Shown here one piece after another: positions 26,511-35,801 of a stretch of DNA of 64,000 bases. Positions within the stretch are counted from its first letter, which is position 1. Every line of letters starts with the position of its first letter. Source of the DNA: Marinobacter daqiaonensis (GTDB lineage Bacteria > Pseudomonadota > Gammaproteobacteria > Pseudomonadales > Oleiphilaceae); assembly GCF_900115285.1 (NCBI RefSeq), contig NZ_FOYW01000001.1, positions 2,143,272 to 2,207,271 on the forward strand, given 5' to 3'. Made by a program: the position numbers and the translations under genes. The notes beneath the pieces are model-generated. The model was given only the letters and a program-made list of their open reading frames with translations, was not told the origin of the DNA and did not search any database.

Positions 26511-28772
26511 GTGCGTCAACCACGCCCGCTGTCCCTCATGATTGTGCGCCAGCTCATGCGGCCGGGGTTTCCGATTGTTGTACTGCTGACGTTCCTGGCA
26601 ATCGCCACGGGACTGAAGATGGGCCTGGATTCCGCAGAAGATACCCAGATCCAGCAGACCCTGGCCGCCGAAACCAACGATCTGGCCAGGCAACTGGAAC
26701 AGGACTTCCTCAACCACGTACTGGCGCTGAGGCGCATGGCCGAACGGCGTGAGGCACGGCCGGACATGCCCGTGGAGGTCTGGCGCCGGGATGCCCGCCA
26801 GTACCTTGAGGATTTCCGGACATTCCAGGCCATTGAGTGGATTGACCAGTCTTTCACAATCCGCTGGCTGGAACCCATGGAAGGCAATGAAGGGGTGCTC
26901 GGTTACAACGTCGCCTTCTCCGATGCTCGTCGGAAGGCCCTTGAAGAGGCTCAGGAAACCGGCGAGCCGGACATTTCCGGAGTGATTGAGCTGGAGCAGG
27001 GCGGCACAGGGCTCGTGGTGTATGCCCCCATTGGCGAAGGGAACCAGAGCAATGGCTTTATCGCCGGGGTCTTCCGGATGGAGCGGCTGGCGGATGCCCT
27101 GGTACTGCCCCGCATCCGCGACAGATTCAGCCTCGCGCTGATCGAGGATGGAAGCGTCGCGTTCTCTCTCTTATCCGACCAGCCCACGGCTGATCGTTTC
27201 AGTTATACCTCCGCCCTTGACCTGCCTTCGGTCACCTGGTCCCTCCGTGCCACCCCCACCCTCCCATGGATGAACCGCTACCGGAGCATCTGGCCCTGGG
27301 TGACCTTTATCAGCATGGTAGCCCTGGGCATACTGGTGTCCCTGAGTATTCTGCTGGCTCAACTGATCCTGAAACGAAATCAGGACCTGCTGCGGACCCG
27401 TCGTGAACTGGAAGCGGAAATCGATCAGCGAGTGGCGGTACAGCAGGATCTCGCCCGGCTTGAATCCACCGACGCCCTCACCGGTCTCGCCAATCGCCGT
27501 TTTTTCATGGAAGATCTGGAACATACCCTGACCCAGGCGGACCGCAAGATGCAGCAGGTCGCGCTGATCATGATGGATCTGGACCGCTTCCAGACCCTCA
27601 ACGACTCCCTGGGCCACCAGTTCGGCGACGAGCTCCTCATCCGCGTCTCCCAGCGCCTCAACAGGCTCAGTGATGAGCGGGTGATGGTGGCCTACTCAGG
27701 CGGCGATGAATTCATGATCTGCCAGCAGCATGTGGGCAATATTGATGACGTCATTCACCTGCTCGGACAGATCAAGAGCTGCTTCGCACGGCCTTTCCAG
27801 GTTCATGGCGAGCCTCACTCCATCACGGCGACAATGGGGGTGGCGGTCTACCCCCAGAGCGGCCTGGATGCCGACATTCTTCTTCGGAATGCCGATATTG
27901 CCCTGTACCGTGCCAAGGAGCGGGGCCGGAACACTTACCAGTTCTACACTGAAGGCATGCAGGACCGGGAAGTCCGGCGGCTGGAGCTGGACAAGGACCT
28001 CAGCGAAGCCCTGGCGGGGGATCAGTTCGAGCTGCACTACCAGCCCCAGCTGGACCTGATCACCTCACGGGCCTGCAGCGTGGAGGCACTGATACGCTGG
28101 AACCATCCGCAGCGGGGCATGGTGCCCCCGGTGGAATTCATCCCCCTGGCGGAGGAAAGCGGCCGGATCGCGGAAATAGGCCGGTGGGTAATCCAGGCCG
28201 CCTGCCGCCAGCTGCGGGCGTGGCAGAACACCAATCTGAGTCACTTGCGCATCGCCATCAACCTGTCCGGGCGGGAACTGGATCAGCCGGATCTTCCGGA
28301 CTACATCGGCCAGTGCCTGCTGGACTCCGGCGTGGCTCCCCACCAGCTTGAAATCGAGCTGACGGAGGAGTCCTTTATCGCCAACATCGAACACAATCAT
28401 GAGCAGTTGCGACGCATCAGTGAGCTGGGTGTGCACCTGGCGATTGACGATTTCGGGGTGGGCTATTCCTCCCTGGGCTACCTGCGAAACTTCCCCGTTG
28501 ATCTGCTCAAGATTGACCGCTCCTTCATCACCAACGTGGCCCAGCAACAGGATGACGCCGTTATCACCCGAGCGATCATCAACCTGGCCCATAACCTGGG
28601 CATCCGGGTGGTGGCCGAGGGAGTGGAAACGAAGGAACAGCTGCGCTTCCTGTACAATCACCAGTGTGACCTGGCCCAGGGCTATCTCGTCGGTCGGCCG
28701 ATGCCGGCACGCAAGCTGGCTGAGAAACTGACCCAGGGGCTGCTGCCGGAATCCCTTAAGCACAACAGTTGA
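26511..28772 (+). CDS. CHASE-GGDEF-EAL cyclic di-GMP turnover protein
   Basis: Membrane protein of 753 residues. A transmembrane segment lies at about 19-38, then a CHASE-like periplasmic sensor (about 60-240, including FTIRWLEPMEGNEGVLGYNV), a second transmembrane segment (about 260-285), a GGDEF domain with an intact YSGGDEF motif, and an EAL domain. The EAL part keeps EALIRW, INLSGREL, IELTEE, IDDFG, LKID and EGVET, so phosphodiesterase activity is plausible. The RxxD inhibitory site before GGDEF is not seen. Which activity dominates cannot be told. The GTG at 26511 with GGAG six bases away was preferred to the GTG at 26496. Confidence 0.9.
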   Translation: MRQPRPLSLMIVRQLMRPGFPIVVLLTFLAIATGLKMGLDSAEDTQIQQTLAAETNDLARQLEQDFLNHVLALRRMAERREARPDMPVEVWRRDARQYLEDFRTFQAIEWIDQSFTIRWLEPMEGNEGVLGYNVAFSDARRKALEEAQETGEPDISGVIELEQGGTGLVVYAPIGEGNQSNGFIAGVFRMERLADALVLPRIRDRFSLALIEDGSVAFSLLSDQPTADRFSYTSALDLPSVTWSLRATPTLPWMNRYRSIWPWVTFISMVALGILVSLSILLAQLILKRNQDLLRTRRELEAEIDQRVAVQQDLARLESTDALTGLANRRFFMEDLEHTLTQADRKMQQVALIMMDLDRFQTLNDSLGHQFGDELLIRVSQRLNRLSDERVMVAYSGGDEFMICQQHVGNIDDVIHLLGQIKSCFARPFQVHGEPHSITATMGVAVYPQSGLDADILLRNADIALYRAKERGRNTYQFYTEGMQDREVRRLELDKDLSEALAGDQFELHYQPQLDLITSRACSVEALIRWNHPQRGMVPPVEFIPLAEESGRIAEIGRWVIQAACRQLRAWQNTNLSHLRIAINLSGRELDQPDLPDYIGQCLLDSGVAPHQLEIELTEESFIANIEHNHEQLRRISELGVHLAIDDFGVGYSSLGYLRNFPVDLLKIDRSFITNVAQQQDDAVITRAIINLAHNLGIRVVAEGVETKEQLRFLYNHQCDLAQGYLVGRPMPARKLAEKLTQGLLPESLKHNS

Positions 28773-28861
28773 TCCGCCGGCCGCCCTGTGCCGAAAATAC
28801 GGGGAGTGGCATCAGGCGCCGACAGGCAAGCCCTGCCAGAACCCCCTCAGACAGGAATACC

Positions 28862-29173
28862 ATGGCCAGCTACCTGACATCCGAACAGAATCAACGCCTG
28901 CGTCGCTGGGAAGCGATCAACAAGGCCTACTTCATCTTTGCCTTCATCACTCTGATCCTCCTGCTGGTGTTCAGCAGTCAGCTCGGCGTGTCCAGTGGCG
29001 ACAACTGGGGTGCCCTCGGCGTTCTGCTGGCGCTGCTCGTCATTCCCGTTATCGTGCTTCAGTGGCGGCTGAAGTGTCCCGCCTGTGGCCACCCGATTGG
29101 CTGGCAGGCCAAGCTCATGGCGCCTGACCAGTGCCGTCACTGCGGTGTGTTCCTGCGATCCCGGGGAGACTGA
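28862..29173 (+). CDS. Small membrane protein with C-terminal zinc ribbon
   Basis: A 103-residue hypothetical protein. Two hydrophobic helices (about 22-40 and 50-70) are followed by a CPACG...CRHCG pair spaced like a zinc ribbon. It starts at ATG 28862 behind AGGA, not at the in-frame codon at 28769. It is not recognised as a named family, and function is unknown. It stands between the c-di-GMP protein and the copper operon, whose promoter begins 25 bp after its stop. Confidence 0.72.
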   Translation: MASYLTSEQNQRLRRWEAINKAYFIFAFITLILLLVFSSQLGVSSGDNWGALGVLLALLVIPVIVLQWRLKCPACGHPIGWQAKLMAPDQCRHCGVFLRSRGD

Positions 29174-29198
29174 ACCCCGGCACAGGATAAAAAAACCC

Positions 29199-29230
29199 TT
29201 GACCTTTGAGCTACTCACAGGTTTTAGGTT
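29199..29230 (+). promoter_or_regulatory. MerR-type metal-responsive promoter of the copper operon
   Basis: The element TTGACC (29199-29204) is followed by a 19-bp spacer and TTAGGT (29224-29229). The long spacer is the hallmark of MerR-activated promoters. Centred in it is the dyad ACCTTTGAG-CTA-CTCACAGGT (29202-29222), with one mismatch and the ACCT-N13-AGGT spacing of CueR-family operators. It drives the regulator and the pump together. Confidence 0.8.
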
Positions 29231-29265
29231 AAGCTCGTGTGAAAGCTGACCATGAGCAAAACATC

Positions 29266-29691
29266 ATGAAAGTAAGTGACATTGCCCGAGCCGCCGAGGT
29301 GAATCCGGATACTGTCCGCTTCTATACCCGGGAACGTCTTCTGCATCCGGAACGGAACCCGGACAACAATTACCAGCAATACCGTGCGGAAGACCTGCGC
29401 CGACTGCGGTTCGCCCGCAAGGCCCGTCAACTGGGTTTTTCCCTGCCGGAAATTCGCGCCATCCTCGACCAGGCCGATGACAATCACTCCCCCTGCCCCA
29501 TGGTGCGGGAGCTGTTCGAAGCGCGGCTGATGGAGGTGGAAAAGGAGATCAACGAGCTTCAGCGCCTTCGCGAACGCATGACCAGCGCGCTCACAGCCTG
29601 GCAGTCCATGCCGGACGGAACGCCTGACGGCCATACCGTCTGTCGGCTGATCGAGCACTGGGATATTGAGGAGACCTGCCACCATGAGTGA
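29266..29691 (+). CDS. MerR-family heavy-metal-responsive regulator
   Basis: A 141-residue activator. The N-terminal helix-turn-helix is [20 protein letters not shown], followed by a long dimerisation helix and a metal-binding tail. Cysteines are at 77, 126 and 138, followed by His139 and His140. This three-Cys layout is closer to ZntR/CadR/PbrR than to CueR, which uses two Cys in a short C-terminal loop. The adjacent pump is nevertheless of copper type, so the inducing metal is not certain. The ATG at 29266 was chosen as it starts directly at the conserved helix. Overlaps copA by 8 bp and is probably autoregulated. Confidence 0.88.
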   Translation: MKVSDIARAAEVNPDTVRFYTRERLLHPERNPDNNYQQYRAEDLRRLRFARKARQLGFSLPEIRAILDQADDNHSPCPMVRELFEARLMEVEKEINELQRLRERMTSALTAWQSMPDGTPDGHTVCRLIEHWDIEETCHHE

Positions 29692-32461
29692 GACCAGAGA
29701 ACTGCATGCCGGACTGTCCATTTCCGGCGCGTCCTGCCAGGGTTGTGTGAAGAAAATCCGGGGCGCCCTGGAACCTCTGACCGGGGATCCGGAACAGGTC
29801 GAGGTGGACCTGGACCGGCAGACCGTGGCCCTGCCCTCCGGAGTGGACCTCGATGATGCCGCGAAGCGGGTGAGCGAGGCGGGCTATCCGGCGGAACCCC
29901 TGCCAGGGCCGGCACTGTCCATCTCCGGTGCGTCGTGCCAGGGTTGTGCCAGGAAGATCCGCGGAGCACTGGATCCCCTGATCGATGACACCGACCAGAT
30001 CGAAGTGGACCTGGACCGGCAAACGGTGACACTGCCCCACGGTACCGACCTTGACGAGGCCGCTCAACGGGTAACCGATGCCGGCTACCCGGCAAAACCA
30101 CTGGATGAACAGGAGGACAGCGGCACCGGGGAGTCCGAAAACGCGGAGGAGGAATCCGCGGGGGACGGCACCAGGCCCTCACCGGACGAGTCCCGGCAGT
30201 CAGTGGAATCCGGGGACGACGAGAACCAGACCTACCTCTCCGTGTCGGGAGCGACCTGTTCCTCCTGTGTCTCCACCATCGAGAAGGCACTGCTGTCCGT
30301 TGACGGGGTGACTCACGCCCATATGAACCTGGCGGACAACACCGCCACGGCCTCAGGGGATGCCGACCCGGAGGCGTTGGTCAAGGCGGTGGAAAGTGCC
30401 GGCTATGGCGCCAGTATCATCGAGGACCAGGAGGCCGCCGACGAGCAGAAACAGGAACAGGACCGGAAACAGTACCGGGACATGCTGGTCAAGATGGCGG
30501 TCAGTGTCAGCCTTGGCATCGGGCTGATGGCCTATGGCATGGGCTTCGGATCGATGATGGTGAGTGAGGCCAACCAGCTCACCTGGATCATCCTCGGCCT
30601 GGTGACGATCGCCGTCATGGTGGCGACCGGCAGCCACTACTACACCGGCGCCTGGAAAGCCTTCCGCCACCATAACGCCAACATGGATACCCTGATCGCT
30701 TTGGGTACCGGCACCGCCTGGGTCTATTCCATGGTGGTGTCCCTGTTCCCGGACGTCTTCCCCGAGATGGCGCGGCATGTCTACTTCGAAGCCTCGGCCA
30801 TGATCATAGGCCTGATCAACCTGGGTCAGGCCCTGGAGCTGCGGGCCAAGGGCAAGACCTCCGAGGCCGTTCGCCGGCTTCTGGACCTGAGGGCAAAGAC
30901 AGCACGGGTTATCCGCGACGGCGAGGAGCAGGACATCCCGGTGGAACAGGTGCGCCGGGGTGACCATATCCGGGTGCGACCCGGTGAGAAGCTGCCGGTT
31001 GACGGCGTGATCGTCGAAGGCAGGACCCGCATCGACGAAAGCATGCTCACCGGTGAGCCCATGCCCGTCACCAAGGAAGACGGGGATGACGTGTCAGCCG
31101 GCACCCTGAATACCCAGGGTTCCATTGTCTACGAGGCGACCCGGGTGGGCAGCGAGACCGCCCTGGCCCAGATCATCAGGCTGGTGAAGCGGGCCCAGGC
31201 GTCCAAGCCCGCCATCGGTCGACTGGCGGACAAGATCTCGGCGGTGTTCGTACCCACCGTGATGCTGATTGCCGTGGTCACCGCCCTGGTCTGGTTCAAC
31301 GTCGGCCCGGACCCGAGGGTGGTCCACATGATGGTGGCGGCCACTACGGTGCTGATCATCGCCTGCCCCTGCGCCCTGGGCCTGGCCACACCCATGTCGG
31401 TGATTGTCGGTGTGGGCAAGGCCGCGGAATACGGTGCGCTGATCCGCCAGGGGGACGCCCTGCAGACGGCCGGTAAACTGGACCTGGTGATCCTCGACAA
31501 GACCGGTACCATCACCGAAGGCCATCCGGCCGTGACCCACGTCCACGCCCTGGGCAGTGACGACAGCCGGCTTCTGGCCCTGGCCGGAGGGCTGGAACGT
31601 CACTCCGAGCATCCCCTGGCGGAAGCGATCGTGAACCGGGCCGATGACGACAACATCGCCCTGGAGAAGGTGACCGACTTCGAGGCCCTCAACGGCAAGG
31701 GCGTGCAGGGACAGCTGGATGGCCAGACCCTGCGCCTGGGCAACCGTCGCTGGCTGGAGGGCGAGGGAGTCGACCTGGCCTCCCTGGACGAAGCCGCCGA
31801 ATCCATCACGCGGGACGCGGGCACACCGCTGTTCCTGGCCCTTGACGACAAGGCACTGGGGGTTATCGGTGTGGCCGATGCCATAAAGCCGGATTCCGAA
31901 GCCGCCATTCGCCGGCTGCACGATGCCGGTCTGAGGGTCATGATGGTGACCGGCGATGTCCGGGCCACCGCCGAGGCCATCGCCCGCAAGACAAATATTG
32001 ATGATATCCGCGCCGAAGTGCTGCCGGAAGACAAGGCCGATATCGTGGAAGAGATGCGCCGCAAGGGTTACAGGGTCGCCATGGTGGGTGACGGCATCAA
32101 CGATGCCCCGGCTCTGGCCGCCGCCGACGTGGGTTTTGCCATCGGCACGGGCACCGACGTGGCCATCGAGAGCGCGGCGATCACCCTCATGCGTGGGTCG
32201 CTCCATGGGGTGGCAGACGCCATTGAGATCTCGCGGGCGACCGTGCGCAACATTCACCAGAATCTGTTCGGGGCATTCATATACAACACCATGGGTATAC
32301 CGATCGCCGCGGGCGTGCTTTACCCTATCTGGGGCATGCTGATGAGTCCGATCCTGGCCGGGGCCGCCATGTCCCTGTCTTCGGTTACCGTGGTGACCAA
32401 CGCCAACCGTTTGCGCCTGTTCACAACCAGCCACAAAACTCACCGGCAGGAGGGGAACTGA
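29684..32461 (+). CDS. copA: Copper-translocating P1B-type ATPase CopA
   Basis: Inner-membrane Cu(I) exporter, 925 residues, longer than the usual 800 or so. Three N-terminal heavy-metal domains are seen: two near-identical ones with GASCQGC (about 11-73 and 78-140) and one with GATCSSC (about 190-250), after a 45-residue acidic linker. Eight transmembrane helices follow, with the ion-binding CPC at residues 561-563, the phosphorylation site DKTGTIT at Asp605, HSEHPLAEA and [10 protein letters not shown]. The start overlaps the regulator's end by 8 bp. The stop shares a base with the next small gene. Confidence 0.95.
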   Translation: MSETRELHAGLSISGASCQGCVKKIRGALEPLTGDPEQVEVDLDRQTVALPSGVDLDDAAKRVSEAGYPAEPLPGPALSISGASCQGCARKIRGALDPLIDDTDQIEVDLDRQTVTLPHGTDLDEAAQRVTDAGYPAKPLDEQEDSGTGESENAEEESAGDGTRPSPDESRQSVESGDDENQTYLSVSGATCSSCVSTIEKALLSVDGVTHAHMNLADNTATASGDADPEALVKAVESAGYGASIIEDQEAADEQKQEQDRKQYRDMLVKMAVSVSLGIGLMAYGMGFGSMMVSEANQLTWIILGLVTIAVMVATGSHYYTGAWKAFRHHNANMDTLIALGTGTAWVYSMVVSLFPDVFPEMARHVYFEASAMIIGLINLGQALELRAKGKTSEAVRRLLDLRAKTARVIRDGEEQDIPVEQVRRGDHIRVRPGEKLPVDGVIVEGRTRIDESMLTGEPMPVTKEDGDDVSAGTLNTQGSIVYEATRVGSETALAQIIRLVKRAQASKPAIGRLADKISAVFVPTVMLIAVVTALVWFNVGPDPRVVHMMVAATTVLIIACPCALGLATPMSVIVGVGKAAEYGALIRQGDALQTAGKLDLVILDKTGTITEGHPAVTHVHALGSDDSRLLALAGGLERHSEHPLAEAIVNRADDDNIALEKVTDFEALNGKGVQGQLDGQTLRLGNRRWLEGEGVDLASLDEAAESITRDAGTPLFLALDDKALGVIGVADAIKPDSEAAIRRLHDAGLRVMMVTGDVRATAEAIARKTNIDDIRAEVLPEDKADIVEEMRRKGYRVAMVGDGINDAPALAAADVGFAIGTGTDVAIESAAITLMRGSLHGVADAIEISRATVRNIHQNLFGAFIYNTMGIPIAAGVLYPIWGMLMSPILAGAAMSLSSVTVVTNANRLRLFTTSHKTHRQEGN
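29714..30103 (+). repeat. Tandem duplication of the first two metal-binding domains of copA
   Basis: Two 189-bp units, 29714-29902 and 29915-30103, encode the same 63-residue domain with [16 protein letters not shown]-like and VDLDRQTV blocks. They match at both protein and nucleotide level, while the third domain is quite different. Confidence 0.8.
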
Positions 32462-32571
32462 TGGAGACCGTGCTAGTCAACCTCACCGGACTGGTATTGA
32501 TGGGGGCCATTGTGTGGTGGTTCTGGCTTTCTGATTCCGACGCCCCTGACACCGACAGAGAACATCACTGA
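32461..32571 (+). CDS. 36-residue single-pass membrane peptide of the copper operon
   Basis: A short gene whose ATG shares its A with the copA stop codon (TGATG). It has a very good ribosome site, AGGAGG seven bases upstream, inside copA. The product has one hydrophobic helix (about residues 4-23, ending WWFWL) and an acidic tail, DSDAPDTDREHH, ending in two His. It is followed after 9 bp by the DUF411 gene. The layout recalls CcoS, the small membrane protein after the CcoI copper ATPase, but the CcoS signature is not present. Function is unknown; a helper of the pump or a metal-binding peptide is possible. Confidence 0.72.
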   Translation: METVLVNLTGLVLMGAIVWWFWLSDSDAPDTDREHH

Positions 32572-32580
32572 GGATCTACC

Positions 32581-33027
32581 ATGAAAAAGCTCACGCTCGC
32601 CCTTGGCCTTGCCGCCGCCCTTGTCAGCAGCCAGAGTGTCCTGGCTGATGGCCAGGAAACCATCAAGGTGTACAAGTCGCCTTCCTGCGGCTGCTGCGGT
32701 GACTGGGTCGACCATCTCAAGGAAAATGGCTTCGAGGTGGACGTCACTGACATGGACAACATGAACCAGGTCAAGATGGATGCCGGCCTCACGCGTCAGC
32801 TGGCCAGCTGCCATACTGCCTTTGTCGGCGACTATGTGATCGAGGGCCACGTGCCCGCCTCGGACATCCAGCGTCTTCTTGCGGAGTCGCCCCAGGGCCA
32901 CGGCCTGAGTGTACCGGGCATGCCCATGGGTTCCCCCGGCATGGAGTATGGTGATCGCAAGGACACCTACCAGGTGCTGCTGTTTAATAAAGAAGGCCAG
33001 ACCCGGGTCTTCGCGGAACATAACTGA
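32581..33027 (+). CDS. Exported DUF411 metal-binding protein
   Basis: A 148-residue periplasmic protein with a clear signal peptide (LTLALGLAAALVSSQSVLADG, cut after about residue 22-23). The DUF411 core begins IKVYKSPSCGCCGDWVDHL, with three cysteines, and contains a further Cys in QLASCHTAFVGDYVIEGHVP. Members of this family are common in copper and silver resistance loci and are thought to bind metal. RBS AGGA lies six bases before the ATG. Last gene of the MerR-copA operon. Confidence 0.9.
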   Translation: MKKLTLALGLAAALVSSQSVLADGQETIKVYKSPSCGCCGDWVDHLKENGFEVDVTDMDNMNQVKMDAGLTRQLASCHTAFVGDYVIEGHVPASDIQRLLAESPQGHGLSVPGMPMGSPGMEYGDRKDTYQVLLFNKEGQTRVFAEHN

Positions 33028-33045
33028 ATCCGACTCCGGCCACCC

Positions 33046-33068
33046 GCTCGCTTCTGACGGGAGCGAGC
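33046..33068. other. Inverted repeat between convergent genes
   Basis: Stem GCTCGCT / AGCGAGC with a 9-nt loop, 19 bp after the DUF411 stop. There is no T-tract on either strand, so terminator function is only possible. Confidence 0.35.
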
Positions 33069-33090
33069 CCCTAATCCGCCCCCTCCGGCT

Positions 33091-33399
33091 TTAACCGGGC
33101 AGCAGCTCAATGGGGTGGCGTATGGTGATGCGCTCGGCGCCCTGCTTCTCGCCGAAATTCACCAGCTGCAGGCGGGCCCATATCTTCGCTTCCAGGGACG
33201 GCTCGTCAAGGGTGGATTCCACCACATTGCAGCTGGATACCGCCCCGCTCTCCTCGATCACCAGTTCCGGTGTTACCGTGCCCCTGAGTGAGGGATTGCG
33301 ACGCTGTCTGTCACAATCACCAGCAGAACGATCGTAAGACACTGGAATGTAGGAGAGATACGGAATTTCATAGTCGTTACCCGCACTGAACGACACCAT
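33091..33399 (-). CDS. Isolated AgmX/PglI C-terminal-like domain protein
   Basis: A 102-residue protein. Its last 70 residues look like the C-terminal domain of AgmX/PglI-type (TonB-related) proteins: RRNPSLRGTVTPELVIEESG, then VVESTLDEPSLEAKIWARL, ending HPIELLPG. Normal members carry an N-terminal transmembrane anchor and a long linker before this domain. Here the frame closes with a stop at 33418-33420, six codons above the ATG, so neither is present. No signal peptide is visible. It may be a truncated remnant or a stand-alone domain. It faces away from the rnb promoter. Confidence 0.6.
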   Translation of the reverse strand: MVSFSAGNDYEIPYLSYIPVSYDRSAGDCDRQRRNPSLRGTVTPELVIEESGAVSSCNVVESTLDEPSLEAKIWARLQLVNFGEKQGAERITIRHPIELLPG

Positions 33400-33451
33400 T
33401 GTGCCACTGGAAACGCCTCATTACCGGCGCAATTTCACAGCCACAGAGCAT

Positions 33452-33480
33452 CTGACTCACGGCCTCATAACCGGTATACT
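33452..33480 (+). promoter_or_regulatory. Probable sigma70 promoter of rnb
   Basis: CTGACT (33452-33457) and TATACT (33475-33480) with a 17-bp spacer, 38 bp before the RNase II ATG. Confidence 0.6.
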
Positions 33481-33517
33481 CCGCCCAACAGTCACTTTTA
33501 CCAACCAGGTTCATTTC

Positions 33518-35503
33518 ATGCTCAATGCCGACGCGCTCAACCAGTTGCGCCAGCTTAAAACCGATATCAAGGACAACAAGGTGGTCTCTCCAGGCACCGT
33601 CAAGGCCACCAACGGTCGTTTCGGGTTTGTGGCACTGGACGAGGGTCGCGACGTATTTCTTCCCCCGGAGGAAATGCAGAAGGTTCTGCCCGGCGACCGG
33701 GTCACCGTTACCGAGGTGCCAGGTGAAAAAGGCCGCTCCCAGGGCATCGTGGAAGAACTGCTGTCAACGGACCTGACCACCTTCGTGGGCCGCTACCTGG
33801 TAAAGGGTAAGGGCCACTTCGTCGCTCCGGAAACGCCCGGCATCGGCCGCTGGATTTTCCTGCCGCCGAACGAGCGCCAGAATGCCGAGCCCGGGGACTT
33901 CATCTACTGTCGCGTGCTGCGCCACCCCATCAAGGATGGCAAGGGCCAGGCCCAGGTGATCCGGGTCATTGGCAAAGGTGGCGACCCGGGTATCGAACGC
34001 AGCTTCACCCTGGCCAGCTTTGACATGGACGACCGTTTCCCGGAAGAGGTGGAGGTCCAGGCCGAGACCCTGTCGGAAGCTTCTGTGGATGCCCACCGAA
34101 ATGGCCGTGAAGACCGCACCCATCTGCCCTATGTGACCATCGACAGCCCCGGCACCCAGGACATGGACGATGCCCTGCTGGCCGAACCCAATGCCACCGG
34201 CTGGAAACTGTCGGTGGCCATTGCCGATCCGACCGCGCTGATTCCGCCAGGCTCGCCGGCGGATGTTGAGGCCCGCAACCGCGCCACGGCCATCTATTTT
34301 CCCGGCGAGCCCCGGCCCATGTTGCCGGAAGCCATCAGCACCCGGCTCTGCTCGCTGATGCCCGACACGGACCGCCTTGCCCTGGTATGCGACCTGCAGG
34401 TGAACAATGATGGCAGCCTCGGGGAGTACAGTTTCCACCAGGCGGTCATCCGCTCCCGGGGCAAGCTCAGCTATGAACTGGTGAGCCAGCTGCTGGACGA
34501 CCAGCACACCGAGGAAACCGACGCCCTGAGCAGTGATGTGACCAACAACCTGGACCAGCTGCATCAGGCGGCCACCGCCCTGCGCAGATGGCGTGGCGAA
34601 CACGCCCTGCTCAATACCGACCGGCCGGAATTCCGCCTGCGACTGGATGAGAACCGGCGTATCCGGACCATTGAAGCGACAGTCCAGAGCGAGGCCCACC
34701 GCCTGGTGGAGGACTGCATGGTGGCGGCCAACCGCTGCGCCGCGGACTTCCTGGCGAAGCAGGATCAGGGTCTGTTTATTTCCCATCCCGGCCTCCGGGA
34801 CGACCGGGCGGACAATATCCGGGCTTTGCTGGAGCGTTACGCTCCCCATCTGGCGGCCATCGATCCGGCCACGCCGGAGGGTTTCCGGGAGCTGATGGTT
34901 CGCACCACTGACCTGGAGACAGAGGTACCGGTCAAGTCCATCATTGCCCGTCAGCTGGCCCGGGCCGAGATGGTATTTGAAGCGGCACCTCACCAGGGCA
35001 TGGGTCTTGCGGCCTACACCACTTTCACCTCGCCCCTGCGACGCTATGTGGATTTCTACGTGCACCGGCTGGTCAAGGCCGCGCTCTGGGAGGAGAGCCA
35101 CGAGGCCATGGCCCCACATGGCCTCGAGCAGCTTCAGACCGCCCAGATCCAGGCCCGCCAGGCATCCAACAGCCTGGAGAGCTGGCTCAAGAGCGACTAC
35201 GCCAAAGGGCTGGGGGATGAGCCCATGACCGGCACCATTTCCCGCACCATGCCCGCGGGCTTCTTCGTCCGCCTGGACGCCAACGGTCTGGAAGGTTTTG
35301 TCAGCTGCAAGACGCTGTCCGGCAAGTACAGCTTCGATCCGGTCACGCTGCGCCTGGAGGCCACCAAGGGAGCCCGCACATTCCAGTTGGACCAGAAGGT
35401 GGTGGTGAAGCTCGACAGCATCGATGAGGAGCGCCGCCAGATCAACTTAAAGCTGGTCAGTGACAGCCCGGAGGCCGAGCGCCCGTCCGACCCCGGAGAG
35501 TAG
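33518..35503 (+). CDS. rnb: Exoribonuclease II (RNase II family)
   Basis: A 3'-to-5' hydrolytic exoribonuclease of 661 residues; E. coli Rnb has 644. Order: N-terminal cold-shock-like domains, the RNB catalytic domain with VTIDSPGTQDMDDALL (metal-binding aspartates), TSPLRRYVDFYVHR near its end, and a C-terminal S1 domain. Length and lack of the basic tails favour RNase II over RNase R. The frame is open from 33401, but the ATG at 33518 follows a clear promoter and gives the right N-terminus. Confidence 0.88.
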   Translation: MLNADALNQLRQLKTDIKDNKVVSPGTVKATNGRFGFVALDEGRDVFLPPEEMQKVLPGDRVTVTEVPGEKGRSQGIVEELLSTDLTTFVGRYLVKGKGHFVAPETPGIGRWIFLPPNERQNAEPGDFIYCRVLRHPIKDGKGQAQVIRVIGKGGDPGIERSFTLASFDMDDRFPEEVEVQAETLSEASVDAHRNGREDRTHLPYVTIDSPGTQDMDDALLAEPNATGWKLSVAIADPTALIPPGSPADVEARNRATAIYFPGEPRPMLPEAISTRLCSLMPDTDRLALVCDLQVNNDGSLGEYSFHQAVIRSRGKLSYELVSQLLDDQHTEETDALSSDVTNNLDQLHQAATALRRWRGEHALLNTDRPEFRLRLDENRRIRTIEATVQSEAHRLVEDCMVAANRCAADFLAKQDQGLFISHPGLRDDRADNIRALLERYAPHLAAIDPATPEGFRELMVRTTDLETEVPVKSIIARQLARAEMVFEAAPHQGMGLAAYTTFTSPLRRYVDFYVHRLVKAALWEESHEAMAPHGLEQLQTAQIQARQASNSLESWLKSDYAKGLGDEPMTGTISRTMPAGFFVRLDANGLEGFVSCKTLSGKYSFDPVTLRLEATKGARTFQLDQKVVVKLDSIDEERRQINLKLVSDSPEAERPSDPGE

Positions 35504-35589
35504 ACCGCGCCATGGCCGGATAAGGCCAAAGACGGACGCTCTTCGTAGGGTATGGGTAGTAACGACCGCTCAAGCGGAGGGAGGTACCC

Positions 35590-35790
35590 ATGCCCATAAG
35601 CCCCCAGGAGTTCCTGAGGAAGTATGGCTTCGAGGACGACGATGAGGAGCGCGATCATTCCCTGCGTCGCAATGCCCTGGAGCACGCCCGCCATCTGAAA
35701 CGGCCCCATGCCGGTACACCCCATGACTGGGAGGAGTGGGAGCGTTTCCGGCGGGAGCATCCGGACGAGGTGGACGACAGCGAGAGCTGA
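35590..35790 (+). CDS. Small charged hypothetical protein (66 residues)
   Basis: A short soluble protein, almost half charged residues, with a C-terminal acidic run. Start is supported by GGGAGG five bases upstream. It begins PISPQEFLRKYGFEDDDEE and contains HDWEEWERFRREHP. No family recognised. It follows rnb by 86 bp on the same strand and converges with the acyltransferase gene. Confidence 0.7.
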   Translation: MPISPQEFLRKYGFEDDDEERDHSLRRNALEHARHLKRPHAGTPHDWEEWERFRREHPDEVDDSES

Positions 35791-35801
35791 AAAAGCGGTC
35801 G

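Noticed and set aside
27600-27720. c-di-GMP inhibitory site (RxxD) before GGDEF
   Set aside because: The residues five to eight positions before GGDEF do not fit RxxD.
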